A stretch of DNA of 64,000 nucleotides from Chrysomallon squamiferum (lineage: Eukaryota > Mollusca > Gastropoda > Neomphalida > Peltospiridae): NCBI GenBank assembly GCA_012295275.1, contig CM022676.1, forward strand, positions 14,114,930-14,178,929, in the 5' to 3' direction. The notes beneath the pieces were generated by a model. It searched no databases. It was given only the letters and a program-made list of their open reading frames with translations, and was not told the DNA's origin. The position numbers were made by a program, and so were the translations under genes. This document shows, in pieces, positions 48,906-63,471 of this stretch (positions are counted from its first letter, which is position 1; each line of letters starts with the position of its first letter).

Positions 48906-49169
48906 GTCCACCAGACTTTCCTTCTACAAGTGGTGAGTGTCCAGATACTTACATAGAGTCAGGACAGAGTGGAACTTGTGTGTGTAACACCACTTTTCTA
49001 GGAACACCTGCTGGCACAGTAAGCTGGATAACTCCTGATGGAACTGACACACACAAACAAACTCTTGTCTTGAAATCTATTAATAGAAAGTACAACAATC
49101 AGAACTACACTTGTCAAGTCAGAAACTACGTGGAGATCAGAAACTTGACATTTACAAGAAAACTAGCAT
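48906..49169 (+). CDS. Gene B Ig exon 6
   Basis: Acceptor TTCTGCTTGCAG, 264 bases, phase 1-1. It encodes SGECPDTYIESGQSGTCVCN, TVSWITPDGTD (tryptophan), LVLKSINRKYNNQNYTCQVRN (strand F) and a last strand LTFTRKLAC. The donor at 49170 is GTATAT, weaker than the GTAAGT/GTGAGT of its neighbours. The first-cysteine region is unusual (Cys-Val-Cys). Otherwise intact. Confidence 0.75.
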
Positions 49170-49478
49170 GTATATCATTGTTAAAACTTTAATAACATTT
49201 TTTTTTATCTGTTTGTAATTATTTTATTCAGAATTTATTGTATATTTATTTTTTCTATTTTATTTTTTAATTAAATTTTTTTATTTATTTTTTTAAAAAG
49301 TAAGAGCGACACAAAATAAGATTATTCTTAAAGAAAATGAATTTATTTGTGACATTTTATAATTTACTAACAGAGTTTAACTGTTATCCTCTACTTCCTT
49401 TTTTGTTTTCACATCTTTATTTCCATTTTCTAAGATTAAAGAACCAGTATAGTCTTACAATGTTATACATTTTAATTG

Positions 49479-49795
49479 GTCCTGATAGAACTGATATAAC
49501 TGGCAACCAAGCAGATTTTGATGCTGATGGAATCAGAAATTGACCTTGACCTGTATTAGTGCATCATCAAGTCCCAGTGTGAAATTTACTTGGAGAAATG
49601 TCACTAGTGGTCAGATTCTGATTTCAAACGAACCAATCAGAGAACAAGATGCTGGTGATGGAGGAAAGCTGTTTAGTCAGAATCTGGTTTTGGTTCCACA
49701 GTGGTATCAAGATGGAGATGAAATAGAGTGTGAAACTAAGAATTCTCAGATATCTGACAAAAACTCAAAAACAAAAACTACACTGAGTTTGATTT
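49479..49795 (+). pseudogene. Ig exon 7 with acceptor loss and one-base deletion
   Basis: The exon would begin GTCCTGATAGAAC, but the two bases before it are TG instead of AG. Inside, RNLTLTC would be expected before SASSSPSVKFTWRN; instead a missing T creates TGA. Length 317 is one short of a phase 1-1 exon. The rest reads as a normal Ig domain with tryptophan and the strand-F motif DGDEIECETKN, and donor GTGAGT. Two independent faults argue for a dead exon in this haplotype. Confidence 0.7.
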
Positions 49796-49841
49796 GTGAG
49801 TACAATGTAAAATATTATATAATAACAATAACAATAACAAC

Positions 49842-49877
<36 letters not shown>

Positions 49878-50120
49878 CTGATTTTGAATATTTACTCGTT
49901 TTGGATAGAATTAGGTTCAGGTGCCATAATATGATTTGTTTACCATAGTTCGGGCTCAAACACAATCTAGATGTATTTAACTCATTCAATGAAATTAAGA
50001 GTAAGGATAAGCTGTGTGAGGTGTGATCACGTACACCCTGGAACGTGTACACAGTGTTGACTGTCCTGTGAAAAACATCGTGAACATTAACAAAACAGAT
50101 AATGACAATTTTGTTTTCAG

Positions 50121-50386
50121 ATCCACCTGTGAATCCTCCAGAAATAAGAGGATACAAGACAGGACAAGTGGTTTATGAAGGAGACACACTGAACATTCGC
50201 TGTGTTGTGTCAGGTGGTACACCTCTAGTGACATCAGTAAGTCTGTCTTGTGACACAGATCACAGGAACACTTCATCTGAGAGAGATGAAAACAGTGTTT
50301 TTGTAGATTTGTCATTTACAGTTACAGGAAATCTTAACTCTAAGACTAGTCAGTGCAGTTCAGTTCACCAGACTCACATATACACT
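50121..50386 (+). CDS. Ig exon 8, phase anomaly at 3' end
   Basis: Acceptor TTTTGTTTTCAG, phase 1, open: PPVNPPEIRGYKTGQVVYEG, LNIRCVVSGGTP (strand B), SVSLSCDTDH in place of a tryptophan, VDLSFTVTGNLNSKTSQCSS (strand F). The only donor, GTAAGT at 50387, gives a length of 266 and phase 0 instead of 1. The next Ig exon enters in phase 1, so direct splicing would break the frame. Either a base is missing near the 3' end or the exon joins a phase 0 partner. Confidence 0.6.
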
Positions 50387-50651
50387 GTAAGTATATAATA
50401 ATAATAATAATAATAACAATAACAATAATAATAATAATGATAATGATAATAATAATAAAAATAATGATGATGATGATGACAGAGATTATATTTATGCTGC
50501 TCATGATATTGATAATATAATTGACAATAACCAAGGTAACAATAAAAACATGGAAAATAAAATAATGATTAGAACAGTATAATACTTTGTTGTTCTTCTT
50601 AAGGTTTTAAACTAAGCGTTTTTAATAAATTATTTATACTGTATTATTTAG

Positions 50652-50968
50652 ATCCACCATCATCTCCAGATCTGGTTCTAAGTTTGAGTTTTCCGTGGTT
50701 AGAAGGTCAGAGTAGAAACCTGATAAATTTGGACCAGTCACAACGCGGGAAGGACAAAGTCTGGATGTAGTAAACTGTTCAGCAGACAGCAATCCTCCAA
50801 ACACAATACTCAACTGGACATCAACCTCACCTCACTGGACTGGTGGTTTCCCTTTACATATTGCAGTACTTGACAGAGTCCACCACGGTACATACACATG
50901 TACAGCGACAGTGTCATCTTCAGTAGCAACACTAACTGGAACATCTCAGATTAAAATTATACTTAACT
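50652..50968 (+). pseudogene. Ig exon 9 with internal frameshift
   Basis: Acceptor TATTATTTAG and donor GTGAGT are good. The first part reads PPSSPDLVLSLSFPWLEGQS, then shifts frame near 50730. The second part reads EGQSLDVVNCSADSNPPN, TILNWTSTS and HHGTYTCTATV, a clear Ig domain. Length 317 is again one short of a multiple of three. The repeated EGQS suggests a small internal duplication at the start of the exon. Confidence 0.65.
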
Positions 50969-51297
50969 GTGAGTATTTATATGTTAAAACACTAATTATT
51001 TGTTATTTCCGTTAACTTTGTATGTAAATTATGTTTTAATTCCTGGTTAAGTATTTATCAGTGATGTTTTTTTTTTTTTTCTTTGTTGTTGTTGTTTTTT
51101 GTTCTTCATTTATTATATTTTATTTTGTGTAAAATGGAATTGTAATTGTGTATATAAAATCTTTATAAAACAGTGTTTTGTTTTGCTTAGTCTAGCCTAG
51201 TCAGTGTATTCTGTTAACGTAACGAAGATAGTTAGATTATCAAGTGTATGACAATAATGACTTGATTTATTACTGTAAATTTAGTAATTGTTTACAG

Positions 51298-51397
51298 ATG
51301 CTCCTGATCTGACTTTTTTTCCTTCTTTAAACACAACTGAAAACACGTCACTGAATATCAACTGTTCTGCTGATGGTCGTCCTGACAACATGAACTT
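51298..51397 (+). CDS. Ig exon 10, cut by assembly gap
   Basis: Acceptor ATTGTTTACAG, phase 1, open to the gap. It encodes the first third of an Ig domain: APDLTFFPSLNTTENTSLNI then NCSADGRPDNMN. It resembles exon 9 around the first cysteine. The rest, and any transmembrane exon of gene B, would be in or beyond the gap, but no plus-strand anchor exon was found to the right. Confidence 0.7.
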
Positions 51398-51597
51398 NNN
51401 NNNNNNNNNNNNNNNNNNNNNNNNNNNNNNNNNNNNNNNNNNNNNNNNNNNNNNNNNNNNNNNNNNNNNNNNNNNNNNNNNNNNNNNNNNNNNNNNNNNN
51501 NNNNNNNNNNNNNNNNNNNNNNNNNNNNNNNNNNNNNNNNNNNNNNNNNNNNNNNNNNNNNNNNNNNNNNNNNNNNNNNNNNNNNNNNNNNNNNNNN
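51398..51597. other. Assembly gap (200 N)
   Basis: Nominal 200-N gap inside an Ig exon; the true missing length is unknown and could hold more Ig exons and the membrane exon of gene B. Confidence 0.99.
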
Positions 51598-54728
<3,131 letters not shown>

Positions 54729-54868
54729 TCAAAAATACGTACTTTCTTTTTTTCTTTTTCTCACAAAGCAGACGGCAATAGCGTCGACTATCAAAAGTAC
54801 AGCAGCAACTACCGTACCAGTAAAAGAAGGTATAAGATACTGTTTTGAACTACCATCAAGCCTCGATT
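54729..54868 (-). CDS. Membrane-anchor last exon of minus-strand Ig receptor
   Basis: The minus-strand acceptor ATTAAATTCAG precedes 54868. The phase 1 frame gives SRLDGSSKQYLIPSFTGT, a hydrophobic helix (VVAAVLLIVDAIAVCFV), the strongly basic stop-transfer RKRKK and a stop at 54729-54731. This is the standard end of a type I membrane protein with a very short tail. It sits 1.0 kb downstream, in minus orientation, of the Ig exon at 55910-56237. The exon is intact although the visible Ig exons of this gene are damaged. An (ATT)n run (minus sense) lies just upstream of the acceptor. Confidence 0.6.
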
Positions 54869-54874
54869 CTGAAT

Positions 54875-54923
<49 letters not shown>

Positions 54924-55909
54924 TAATAACAATAATACCAATAGTAATAGTAATAATAATAATAATAAATTAATTAATTAATTAATTAAATTAAAAAAAT
55001 GATAAAACTAAATAAGAACAACAGGAACAACACGAGCAAACTTAACAACAACAACAACAACAATAACAACAGTAATAATAATAATAACTAATTTAATATC
55101 TAACTAACCTTGAGAAATCAAATATGTTTGAAACTTTTGACATCCAAATTTATTACAAACAGGATCATTAAAAGTTTGGCCACCGAACCTAAAGCTCTTC
55201 AGGAAAAAAACTGGGAAGGAATGACATGACTCATGTTGCTCACAAACGCAGTATCATCACAGATCTTTATCAAAGTTCTTCTCATGTGAGTTCTTCAAGG
55301 TGTTTGAGTTTTTTCAGAAAACACTTCGACCGGATCACACAACTCTTCTTGACACCAACTGGTCTTTTATTATAGCACATGATTTATACCTGATATCTTT
55401 GTTAATCTCAGCTCTGATTTTCACTCTCAAACATGGAGCTGTGTAGCAATGATACACAATTGTTTTGGTCGATTGTTATTTTATTTTATTTTATTTTATT
55501 TTATTTTATTTTATCTTATTTTATTATTATTATTCTGTGCTTTTGGCCAGTATGTGTCAGTTTCGCCACAGACGTAATTTCTAATTTTAAATATGGAATC
55601 ATCAAACGACATTTATGAAGTCTGCATTATCTAAATCTGTGTGGTTTGGTGACTAAGACAATAACAAAGGCATGTCTTTTCATCTCCTGTGTTAGAGTCG
55701 AAGATTCCATATTGGTATTAAAGAAAAAGACAAGATGTCCTGTTAATTTTGGTCAGTAATTTCTTTCTAAATTGATTTTACCAAATTTCAGACGCTCCCT
55801 ATGCATAAATGTGTGTCTGTGTTATCTTTGTACAACAGAAATGAAACAACTGAGCTGAAAACGTGAGTATGTTAGATTACTATGTCACATGAAAGTTAAA
55901 ATGACTTAC
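54869..55909. other. Spacer or intron of minus-strand Ig receptor
   Basis: (AAT)n at about 54876-54970, ATTTT-type repeats near 55478-55528, otherwise AT-rich. No exon recognised. Confidence 0.45.
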
Positions 55910-56237
55910 ACTCAACAGTGATGTAGAGAAGATTGCTCCAAATTTGTCCAGAATAACAATACCACTGTCCTGTGTCTGCGGTGTCCACATTGTAGATAGT
56001 CATTGTGTATCTGTGTGTTCCACGTGAAGACTGACAGTTGCACTCATATCTTTGATTTTGATAACTGTTACTCTGACAGTGTTGATTATTCTGTACAAAG
56101 GAACAGAGAGTAGAATATGTTGTACCTCGTGTAAAGTAGACAGTCAGTCAGTTGAGTTCTGATGGTTTGACAGAACACGTCAGTACAGCAGTCTGTCTCC
56201 ACAACACTTGATTCTCCACTTAGTTCTAACTGCAGCG
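55910..56237 (-). pseudogene. Damaged V-like Ig exon, minus strand
   Basis: Acceptor ATTACCACAG, donor GTAAGT. The start LQLELSGESSVVET matches the membrane-distal domain type of gene B. An extra G then shifts the frame before TAVLTCSVKPSELN, followed by an in-frame TGA inside an ACTG repeat (about 56143-56154) and then LTVYFTRGTTYSTLCSFVQN. The end, TADTGQWYCYSGQIWSN, is a clear strand F. Length 328 equals a multiple of three plus one, consistent with the single extra base. Two faults make it non-functional as assembled. Confidence 0.75.
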
Positions 56238-56613
56238 CTGTGGTAATGAAATTAATGAATGAATAAATAAATAGGTATATCGTTCAGTGATGTACATTTA
56301 ATGATATAACTACTATATGCACATCATATTATGAACTAGGCTCAAGCAAAGGTACAATACAATGTATACATATATTTACAGAAACACATAGGCACATAAA
56401 ACATTACACACATTAATATACACATGCATTCATCGATAAAATTATGTTCCAATTAAATACAATATTTAAACAGATTCAAGATCTAAACTGACAATAATCA
56501 TCTGTCAATTACATAGAAAGCTTATTTATTTATTTATTTATATACTTGTTGATTATTTCTTTAAAAATGTGCTTTATTATTGTTATTATTAGTAGCAGTA
56601 GTAGTGATGTTGC

Positions 56614-56645
<32 letters not shown>

Positions 56646-56765
56646 TTAGTTAGTAAATATTTTTTTTTTCTCTACAATTTAAGTTCCGGAATGTTTTATT
56701 GTTGCTACTAGGATGATAAACACTGTTATTATTACACTAAATTTTAAGAACAAATATATACTTAC
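56238..56765. other. Spacer between two minus-strand Ig exons
   Basis: AT-rich, with ATT repeats near 56618-56645. Nothing recognised. Confidence 0.5.
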
Positions 56766-57028
56766 AATACAGACTGATAATGTTACTAATTGTTTAACAC
56801 TGTTCACTGAAGCAGGGCCCTTGTGTCTGATCGACAGAACCAAATGACTTTATTTTTTGAGTGATAATCATTGTCTGCCGGTTGTTATATTCACGACAGC
56901 CACAAAGGTAACCTTCAACAACATCACCATATGACTGATACAAATTTCTGTATGGACAGAAATAATGATGACAAATCGTCTTTTGTCCACGTATATAACT
57001 AAACAGAATAGTGCAGGTCGCTGAACAC
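56766..57028 (-). pseudogene. Truncated V-like Ig exon, minus strand
   Basis: The minus strand reads SATCTILFSYIRGQKTICHH, then YLCGCREYNNRQTMIITQKI and a damaged end where a stop interrupts the strand-F region; the donor GTAAG at 56765 is kept. The pattern (Cys, aromatic strand C, Cys-x-Cys) matches the V-like exons at 46093 and 55910, but the first strands are absent. Sequence beyond 57028 is the tandem repeat at 57063-57310, so the exon was probably cut by it. Confidence 0.6.
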
Positions 57029-57062
57029 CGACTAGTTAGTGTGTAATAAGAACATTAGTTCA

Positions 57063-57310
57063 CTTGTTACATACAGAATATCCATGTGTAGTAACTTTAT
57101 TACACTGATATGGATTTAACCACGGATTTGTCAGTGTGTAATATAACATACAACACATCCTTGTGTAGTAACTTTATTACACTGACGGGAATTGAACCAA
57201 TGGCCTGTTAGTGTGTAATAAGAACATTACTTCACTTAATACATACAACACGTTTCTGTAGTAACTTTATTACACCGACAGGAATTGAACCACTGACCTG
57301 TCATAAGAAC
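57063..57310. repeat. Tandem repeat, three copies, with tRNA B-box-like motif
   Basis: GTAGTAACTTTATTACAC starts at 57088, 57165 and 57258, giving units of about 77 and 93 bases. In two units the following bases, read on the minus strand, are GGTTCAATTCC, close to an RNA polymerase III B box. This suggests amplification of part of a tRNA-derived SINE. No complete tRNA can be folded. Confidence 0.6.
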
Positions 57311-58604
57311 ATGAATTCAGTGTGTAATAAGAATATGAATTCAGCACAACATACCTAACTTTGTAATATATGGAACAAAATATACTAAAAAGAGAAATCG
57401 ATAAATAAATATATATATATAAACAAAGATGATGATGATGATGATAATAAAAATAATAATAATAATAATAATAAAAGAACTGCACAGAGAGATAGAGAGA
57501 GAGACAGAGTTCAGAGCCATGATGTAAAGAGTTGTAAAATCTATTGAGTTTGCTTATCTCCCAATCCAACCAGTGTTTTTTGTTGTTTTTTGTTGTTTTA
57601 TTTTAAAGCTTTTCACTTGAATTTCTCTTACACCATTTATTCTTTCTACACAGAAGAGAAAAAGATGGCATGAACCAAACAAATATAATTAAAACATTTA
57701 TTTCTATACTTCTATATTTCGTGTTTACATTTTTAACAAATTAAGTACAAATTATAATTTTATGTATAAACAAAGTGACAACTTCTAATATTATGTATAA
57801 TGTCTAATATAATTTACTAGCATATCTATTTTACATAACTCTAAATGAAAGGACACAGACAAATGAATCAAATAGCAGTTCTTAAGTTCATGTCTAACAA
57901 ACAGTAAACATATAACTTATCTTCATATTAGTTTTAAAACGAAAAAAGTAACAGTATTTTATTTGATTTGTCACAAAATCTAAACACAAAATTTAGAATA
58001 TTTCTTAACAGACTAATCTTATGTAGGCATTTATAGATACTTTGTATTTCATGGGAATTAATTTACACATGGAAGACGGAAACAAAATAATTACAAAAAT
58101 GATTAAGTTTGTTTGACTCCTGTGTAGTGAATACTGAACGATATAAAATTTACATTGATATTTAAACTAAAATAAAATGTCACTTGGTCTCAAATAAATA
58201 CTAAATATTTACGCATATTCAATAATAAGACATCCATGAACAAAGAAAAACAAATTATAAATATGTATAAATATAATACTATTTTCGAATATAGAAATAA
58301 TTTAGTTAGGTATCAACGTATTTCATCTATTATATGACAGTTTTAGGAATATATTAAATAATCAAACAATCTATATTAAATAAATAAATAAATAAATAAA
58401 GCAATGAGCTGTTTATGTACATTATACACGTGTCTGTTTGACAGAAGCCAGTGGATTAGAAAGTTTCAAATAAAGTGTGTATGACGTCATTAGAAGTACA
58501 AATGTAAACACAAATAAGTAAATAGATATATAAACAAAGAAATAAAAATAAAAATATGAGTCCAGTGATGACTAAAGGTGACAGTGTTTGAACGATGTTG
58601 TTTC
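57311..58604. other. 3' region of the BTB-BACK-PHR gene and spacer
   Basis: AT-rich with small repeats (ATG/AAT near 57428-57475, AAAT near 58378-58400). It should contain the 3' UTR of the minus-strand gene at 58605, but no poly(A) site can be chosen with confidence. Confidence 0.45.
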
Positions 58605-59679
58605 TTACACTAAAAATAACAAAGCAGGTATTTGTCCTTGTATCACATCTGTACGAAGTTGTCTGTCACTGTGTTTAGTTTTGTGTGACTCAGAAAATCT
58701 ACAAACAAAAGAGTCTACAACAATTTCTGATTTACCTTCAAATCCACACAATGAGTCTCCTCCCTTAACATTAGCAAACAAGCTGTACTCAGTGTCTTTA
58801 GTAATCTTCACTGGACGTCTGAACACGACGTCATACACGTCAGACACGAAGGGTTCATATCTCTGTGTCAGTGTAGACCTGTCCAGTATTTCGTCTGTTC
58901 TTGTGTCAGTGACGAAGGCGCTCACATCGTAGTTTCGTGGTACAAGTTGACCGTACAATTGAAATCCGCGAAGTAAAGCGTTTTTGTTTAGAGAGAAAGT
59001 AATGGCGTCGTCTTCTTCACCAGAACATGACAAGTAGAAATCAAACCAACCGCATTCTCCAGCATACGTACCAAACCTGTTTATTGTAATCTGTGTTTTA
59101 GGAATCTCCGCTGTTCTCTTGTTTGAGTTAAAAGGTGATACATCTTCATCTGGACAAAGGAAATGTTTGAAAATTCTGTACTCTTCTGTCTCAGTGAGTA
59201 TGTGAGTGGGTGTCACGTGTTTTACAAAATACGTCTGGTCGAGTAATGGATAACGCACGTGCTTCACGACCTCTCCCAGTGCTTCGCGCATGTTTTTTTC
59301 ACTCGTCGTCTTCCCTTCCTTCCTGCACGCACTGTCAGCCCACTTCACAGCGGCTTCAAAAACAGTTTTCTCGTCTGCTGTCAGTTCATCTGATCGTACG
59401 ATCTCCACCAGACATTCGTGACAAAGATCGGTGACTTCATCTGACTTCAAAACTTCGTCGCCATTTTTCAAAATGTAGTCCAGAATTGTTCTCCTTAGAT
59501 CATGCTCATCAAACAGGTGAGCTTGTTCCAACACGACGCACGCATTCCGTGACGACAGCGACGACTCCAAATAATGTGTGCATTCATCTTCAAGTGTTGT
59601 GATGATGTACTTCCTCGATAGATACAGCAGACCGGTGACGTTGTCGCCTGTTAGGACGACGTCATCCGTGTAAAGATAT
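58605..59679 (-). CDS. BTB-BACK-PHR protein, exon 2 (end of BTB, BACK, PHR)
   Basis: Acceptor CTTTTACACAG at 59680; phase 2 entry joins exon 1 in frame and the TAA is at 58605-58607. The two exons total 1332 bases, a 443-residue protein, close to the ~480 of vertebrate BTBD1/2/3/6. Residues about 86-125 finish the BTB domain (KYLYTDDVVLTGDNVTGLLY). Residues about 130-240 are a BACK domain (FDEHDLRRTILDYI; TVFEAAVKWAD). Residues about 280-430 are a PHR domain (NRFGTYAGECGWFDFYLS; FSLNKNALLRGFQLYG; SLCGFEGK). Such proteins are substrate adaptors of cullin-3 ubiquitin ligases. Less AT-rich than its surroundings and without lesions. The particular orthologue cannot be assigned. Confidence 0.92.
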
Positions 59680-59873
59680 CTGTGTAAAAGAAGTAGACTA
59701 AGACTTTAAAATGTGAGATAACTAAGTGAGATCAATTAATTAGATTACTTACAAAAACTATATTGCTATCAATGTTTCTGTCTGTATGTATGTCTCTCTT
59801 CCACACTGTGTGTTCATACGTGTGTTTCCATGTGTGTGTGTGTGTGTTTGTGTCTGTGTGTGTTTTAACATAC

Positions 59874-60130
59874 TTTAGAAATTCTGAGAAGATTTCTGCC
59901 TTCACATCCGGTACAACTATATTGGTTTGTTCGCGAAGTTCTCCACTAAACATTTGATGAAAAACTTCGCTTCGAATCATGAGTATGAACCGATGCGCAT
60001 CAATTGTCGTTTTATTTTCTCCCACTAGAAATCTGATATCACTGTCAGCTTTCGTATGAAAAACGTGTTCAAGGCACTGAGTTAATTTCTTCCCTGTCTG
60101 CCAACTTGTGATTTCAGCTGATGTGGCCAT
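59874..60130 (-). CDS. BTB-BACK-PHR protein, exon 1 (BTB)
   Basis: ATG at 60130; 85 codons plus two bases, donor GTATGT at 59873 (phase 2). It encodes MATSAEITSWQTGKKLTQCL, then the BTB core (DSDIRFLVGE, DAHRFILMIRSEVFHQMF, GELREQTNIVVPDVKAEIF). The start is supported by the matching start of the paralogue at 220. It pairs with exon 2 at 58605-59679; the intron is 194 bases with a (CA)n/(TG)n tract. Confidence 0.9.
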
Positions 60131-60151
60131 GTTTTCACTACAACAAACGAT

Positions 60152-60206
<55 letters not shown>

Positions 60207-61783
60207 GAAAGGGAAAAAGAAATTGTACAGACAGAACTGTTACAATTCTTAGAGCAAAAAAAAAAAAAAAAATTAAAGAAAAAAGAAAAAGGATAGATAA
60301 CTATATAGCAAATCGATAAAAGATAAAAATAAATAGTTTATGCTTATACTAGCGATTATTATGATGGTGACGACGACAACAACATTCATTATTATTATCA
60401 TTATTATTATATACAGACGTGTTTGGTCACAGTTAGGTAAATACTATTTCACTGTGGGACAAACGGTTTTCAAATTGCAATGTCCTTATGTTTATTTATA
60501 CCATTTTACTCCTCGAAAGACAACAAAATTATCAGTCAACATCTAAATAGAAAAATTATGTGAGAAAAAGGTGAGAAAATAAGAAAAATAAAGGATGACG
60601 ATGCAATGTTTCTAACGTAGAAACAATATAAAATTCACTGTAATTTCAATATGGCTACCTACCTCAAAAATTTCTGATCGATAATTTCGGATACGCGACT
60701 ACTTTCTGTTTAACCTCAACTATAGAGCGCAGGTATAACCGATCTAAAAACAAAATAGCTAACATATATCAAAAGCCGCCAATAAATAAAAACTTATTAA
60801 ACAAGGGATGTAATGGGGTAGTAGTAGTATAATAATAATAATAATAAAAATATACTGAAGATAAGTTTAAAATGTTTATGCTCTTGTGGTATTTAGAACG
60901 ATGTGACAAATTCACTGTTAATACATTGTGCCTTTGTCTATATTGTGAGAAGATAAATAATTTCAATAAGGACACTACATACAAACACAACAACAACAAC
61001 AACCGAATTATTTCCAATAAACCAAATAAAAAGGAAACAGAAAAATAATACAGATAACATTAGAAAATAATATTATTAAATTCTTCATACGTAAGATTCG
61101 TACACCAGTATTGTAAATACAATTTCGCTATCTGACAACACATTTTCAAGTCAGGCTTTACGTAACCTTTTCCATGTCATTATAAAAGAACACCTCACAC
61201 TATAATGACCTATTTGTTAGAGAACTAAAAATAATCAAACTAAGATGCCTCGAATCGTTAAAAGATAATACAGTATAATATATCATTCGCTTTCAATATG
61301 GCCGACTTGTTTCAGTTCTGCGTTGTTTACTTTTGGTTATCAGACTCCTGCACTGATAAACATGTGACTGACGTCAAATATCTTATACGTCATCAAGTGT
61401 CACTTCTTAGGTTTGAATGTCAGATTAAAATAAACAAATCATGCTACGAGACATGTACAATCATCTTAAACACATTTTATCTCAAAGCAGAAATATTAAT
61501 TTTAGGTAGTCCTATTACATAACATTGTTTACATTTATGTTATACAATGTATATAATAACAAAAACAACAACAGCTAAAACGACCAGAAGGACAAGATGA
61601 AGAAGAAGAAGAACAAGAACAAGAACAAGATGAAGAAGAAGAATAATTTAAAAGAAAAAGAGGAAACACAATTGTAACTATTAGTTTAGAATTATATGGG
61701 TGCCAACTATGATCGGTAATTTCTTAGAGGCGAGTACTTTCTGTTAAATTATTCTACTATTGATCAATGAGATTAGATGTCAA

Positions 61784-61826
<43 letters not shown>

Positions 61827-62327
61827 ATTGGATTAACTGATTAATTAATAAAATGAGCATATAAATAAATAAGTAAATAAATAAATAAATAAAATGAATT
61901 AACTAGTTAATTAATAAAATGAGCATATAAATAAATAAATAAAATTAAATATTCAGAATGATAACAATATACCATAAGCTAGAAATAGTTCATAGGACTA
62001 TATTAGAATGTTGACGATTCTGATAATACTGATGATGATAACGACAACAACAACAAGAAGAACAACAACAATAATAATGGAATTCGTTTAACACTACTAA
62101 TAATAATACTCTCGCAACAACGGCTGCTACTCCTATGATGCTACTACAACTACTGCAGCTGTCACTTCCACTATTAAACCTACTGCTACCATTACAAGTG
62201 GCACTAATATTATTGTTACTACTGCTACAAATGTATTTATTTACATATTACGAATAGTTTTTTTTTTCTTTTTTTCTGGGGGAATAATACACATATAAAT
62301 CAGATGTAACACACACACACACACACT

Positions 62328-62359
<32 letters not shown>

Positions 62360-63411
62360 AATAAGAAGAAGAAGAAGAAGAAGAAGAAGTAGCAGCAGCA
62401 TACTAATTTTATCGTGTGCATGTCCAATTTCTCTGACGATACTCACGTGACCAGTCTATCAAGATACAGCAAACACGTGATTGTTTGTTTCTTATGTAGG
62501 TCAGATAAAAACAGTGTGTCACACGAGAACAAAGCTATAGCTGGGTGTTACTTACATGTTAATACAGTGTCTGCGCATAAGTGTAGAAATAAATAGAAAA
62601 CGAGTGAAATTATTTAAATTGTGAGAAGATACATAATCTCAATAATGACGATAAAGACAAACACAATAACCAGCAAATTACTTCCAACAGAAAAAACAAA
62701 GAAACAAACTCGAAGTTAGAAATTAATACAATTCTACGAGCTAATATTATTATTACGTTTTCATTGGCTCATTCAATAAACTCGTTCATACAACATACTT
62801 TTCAAGTCCGGCTCTACATTATAGTTTTCGTGTCTTTTAAAAAACCTCGAACTGTAATGATCAGTTTGCTTGTCACATCTACAACTATAACAGCGATAAT
62901 GATTTTTATCTTTGCCATTGTAGGTGAAAGCAAATGCAGTAACATTTTATGCAGTGGTTGGAACGGATAACTAACCAATACGAAAGTTACATTAAACGAT
63001 AGGAAAGAATGAAGAAATGAGAAAAAGAGAAAATAAAATAAAGAAGGAAGGCAGGGTGAAATAAATGTTTTAATTAACGACAGTGTAAACACATTTTGTA
63101 TACTGATTTGTGTGTGTGAAACTTGCTGTTAAGGACTGCTGAAATAAAATGAGAGTAAATCTGCAGTCACCACATCAAGTCTACTTCTTTCCAACTAGCA
63201 GGAAGTGGTATTTTACGTAGACAATTAGATGAACAGGGTAATATGTATCAACCATTGACTCTTTAAGCAATATACTATTTTTTTCTCTTTTTAATTGCTT
63301 TAGATTTTAACATCATTAACAAATTTCCTATTTTAAACAATTACGCCTTGAAACCGTGTACTGTTGTAAAGCCATATGAAGAACAATCAAGATATAAACC
63401 ACTGAATATAA

Positions 63412-63471
<60 letters not shown>

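Noticed and set aside
54760-54830. Plus-strand Thr/Ala-rich frame resembling a receptor linker exon
   Set aside because: Acceptor and donor phases do not match the phase 1 scheme, and the opposite strand gives a much better membrane exon over the same bases.
58588-58932. Plus-strand frame of 114 residues
   Set aside because: It is the antisense shadow of the PHR domain coding exon on the minus strand.
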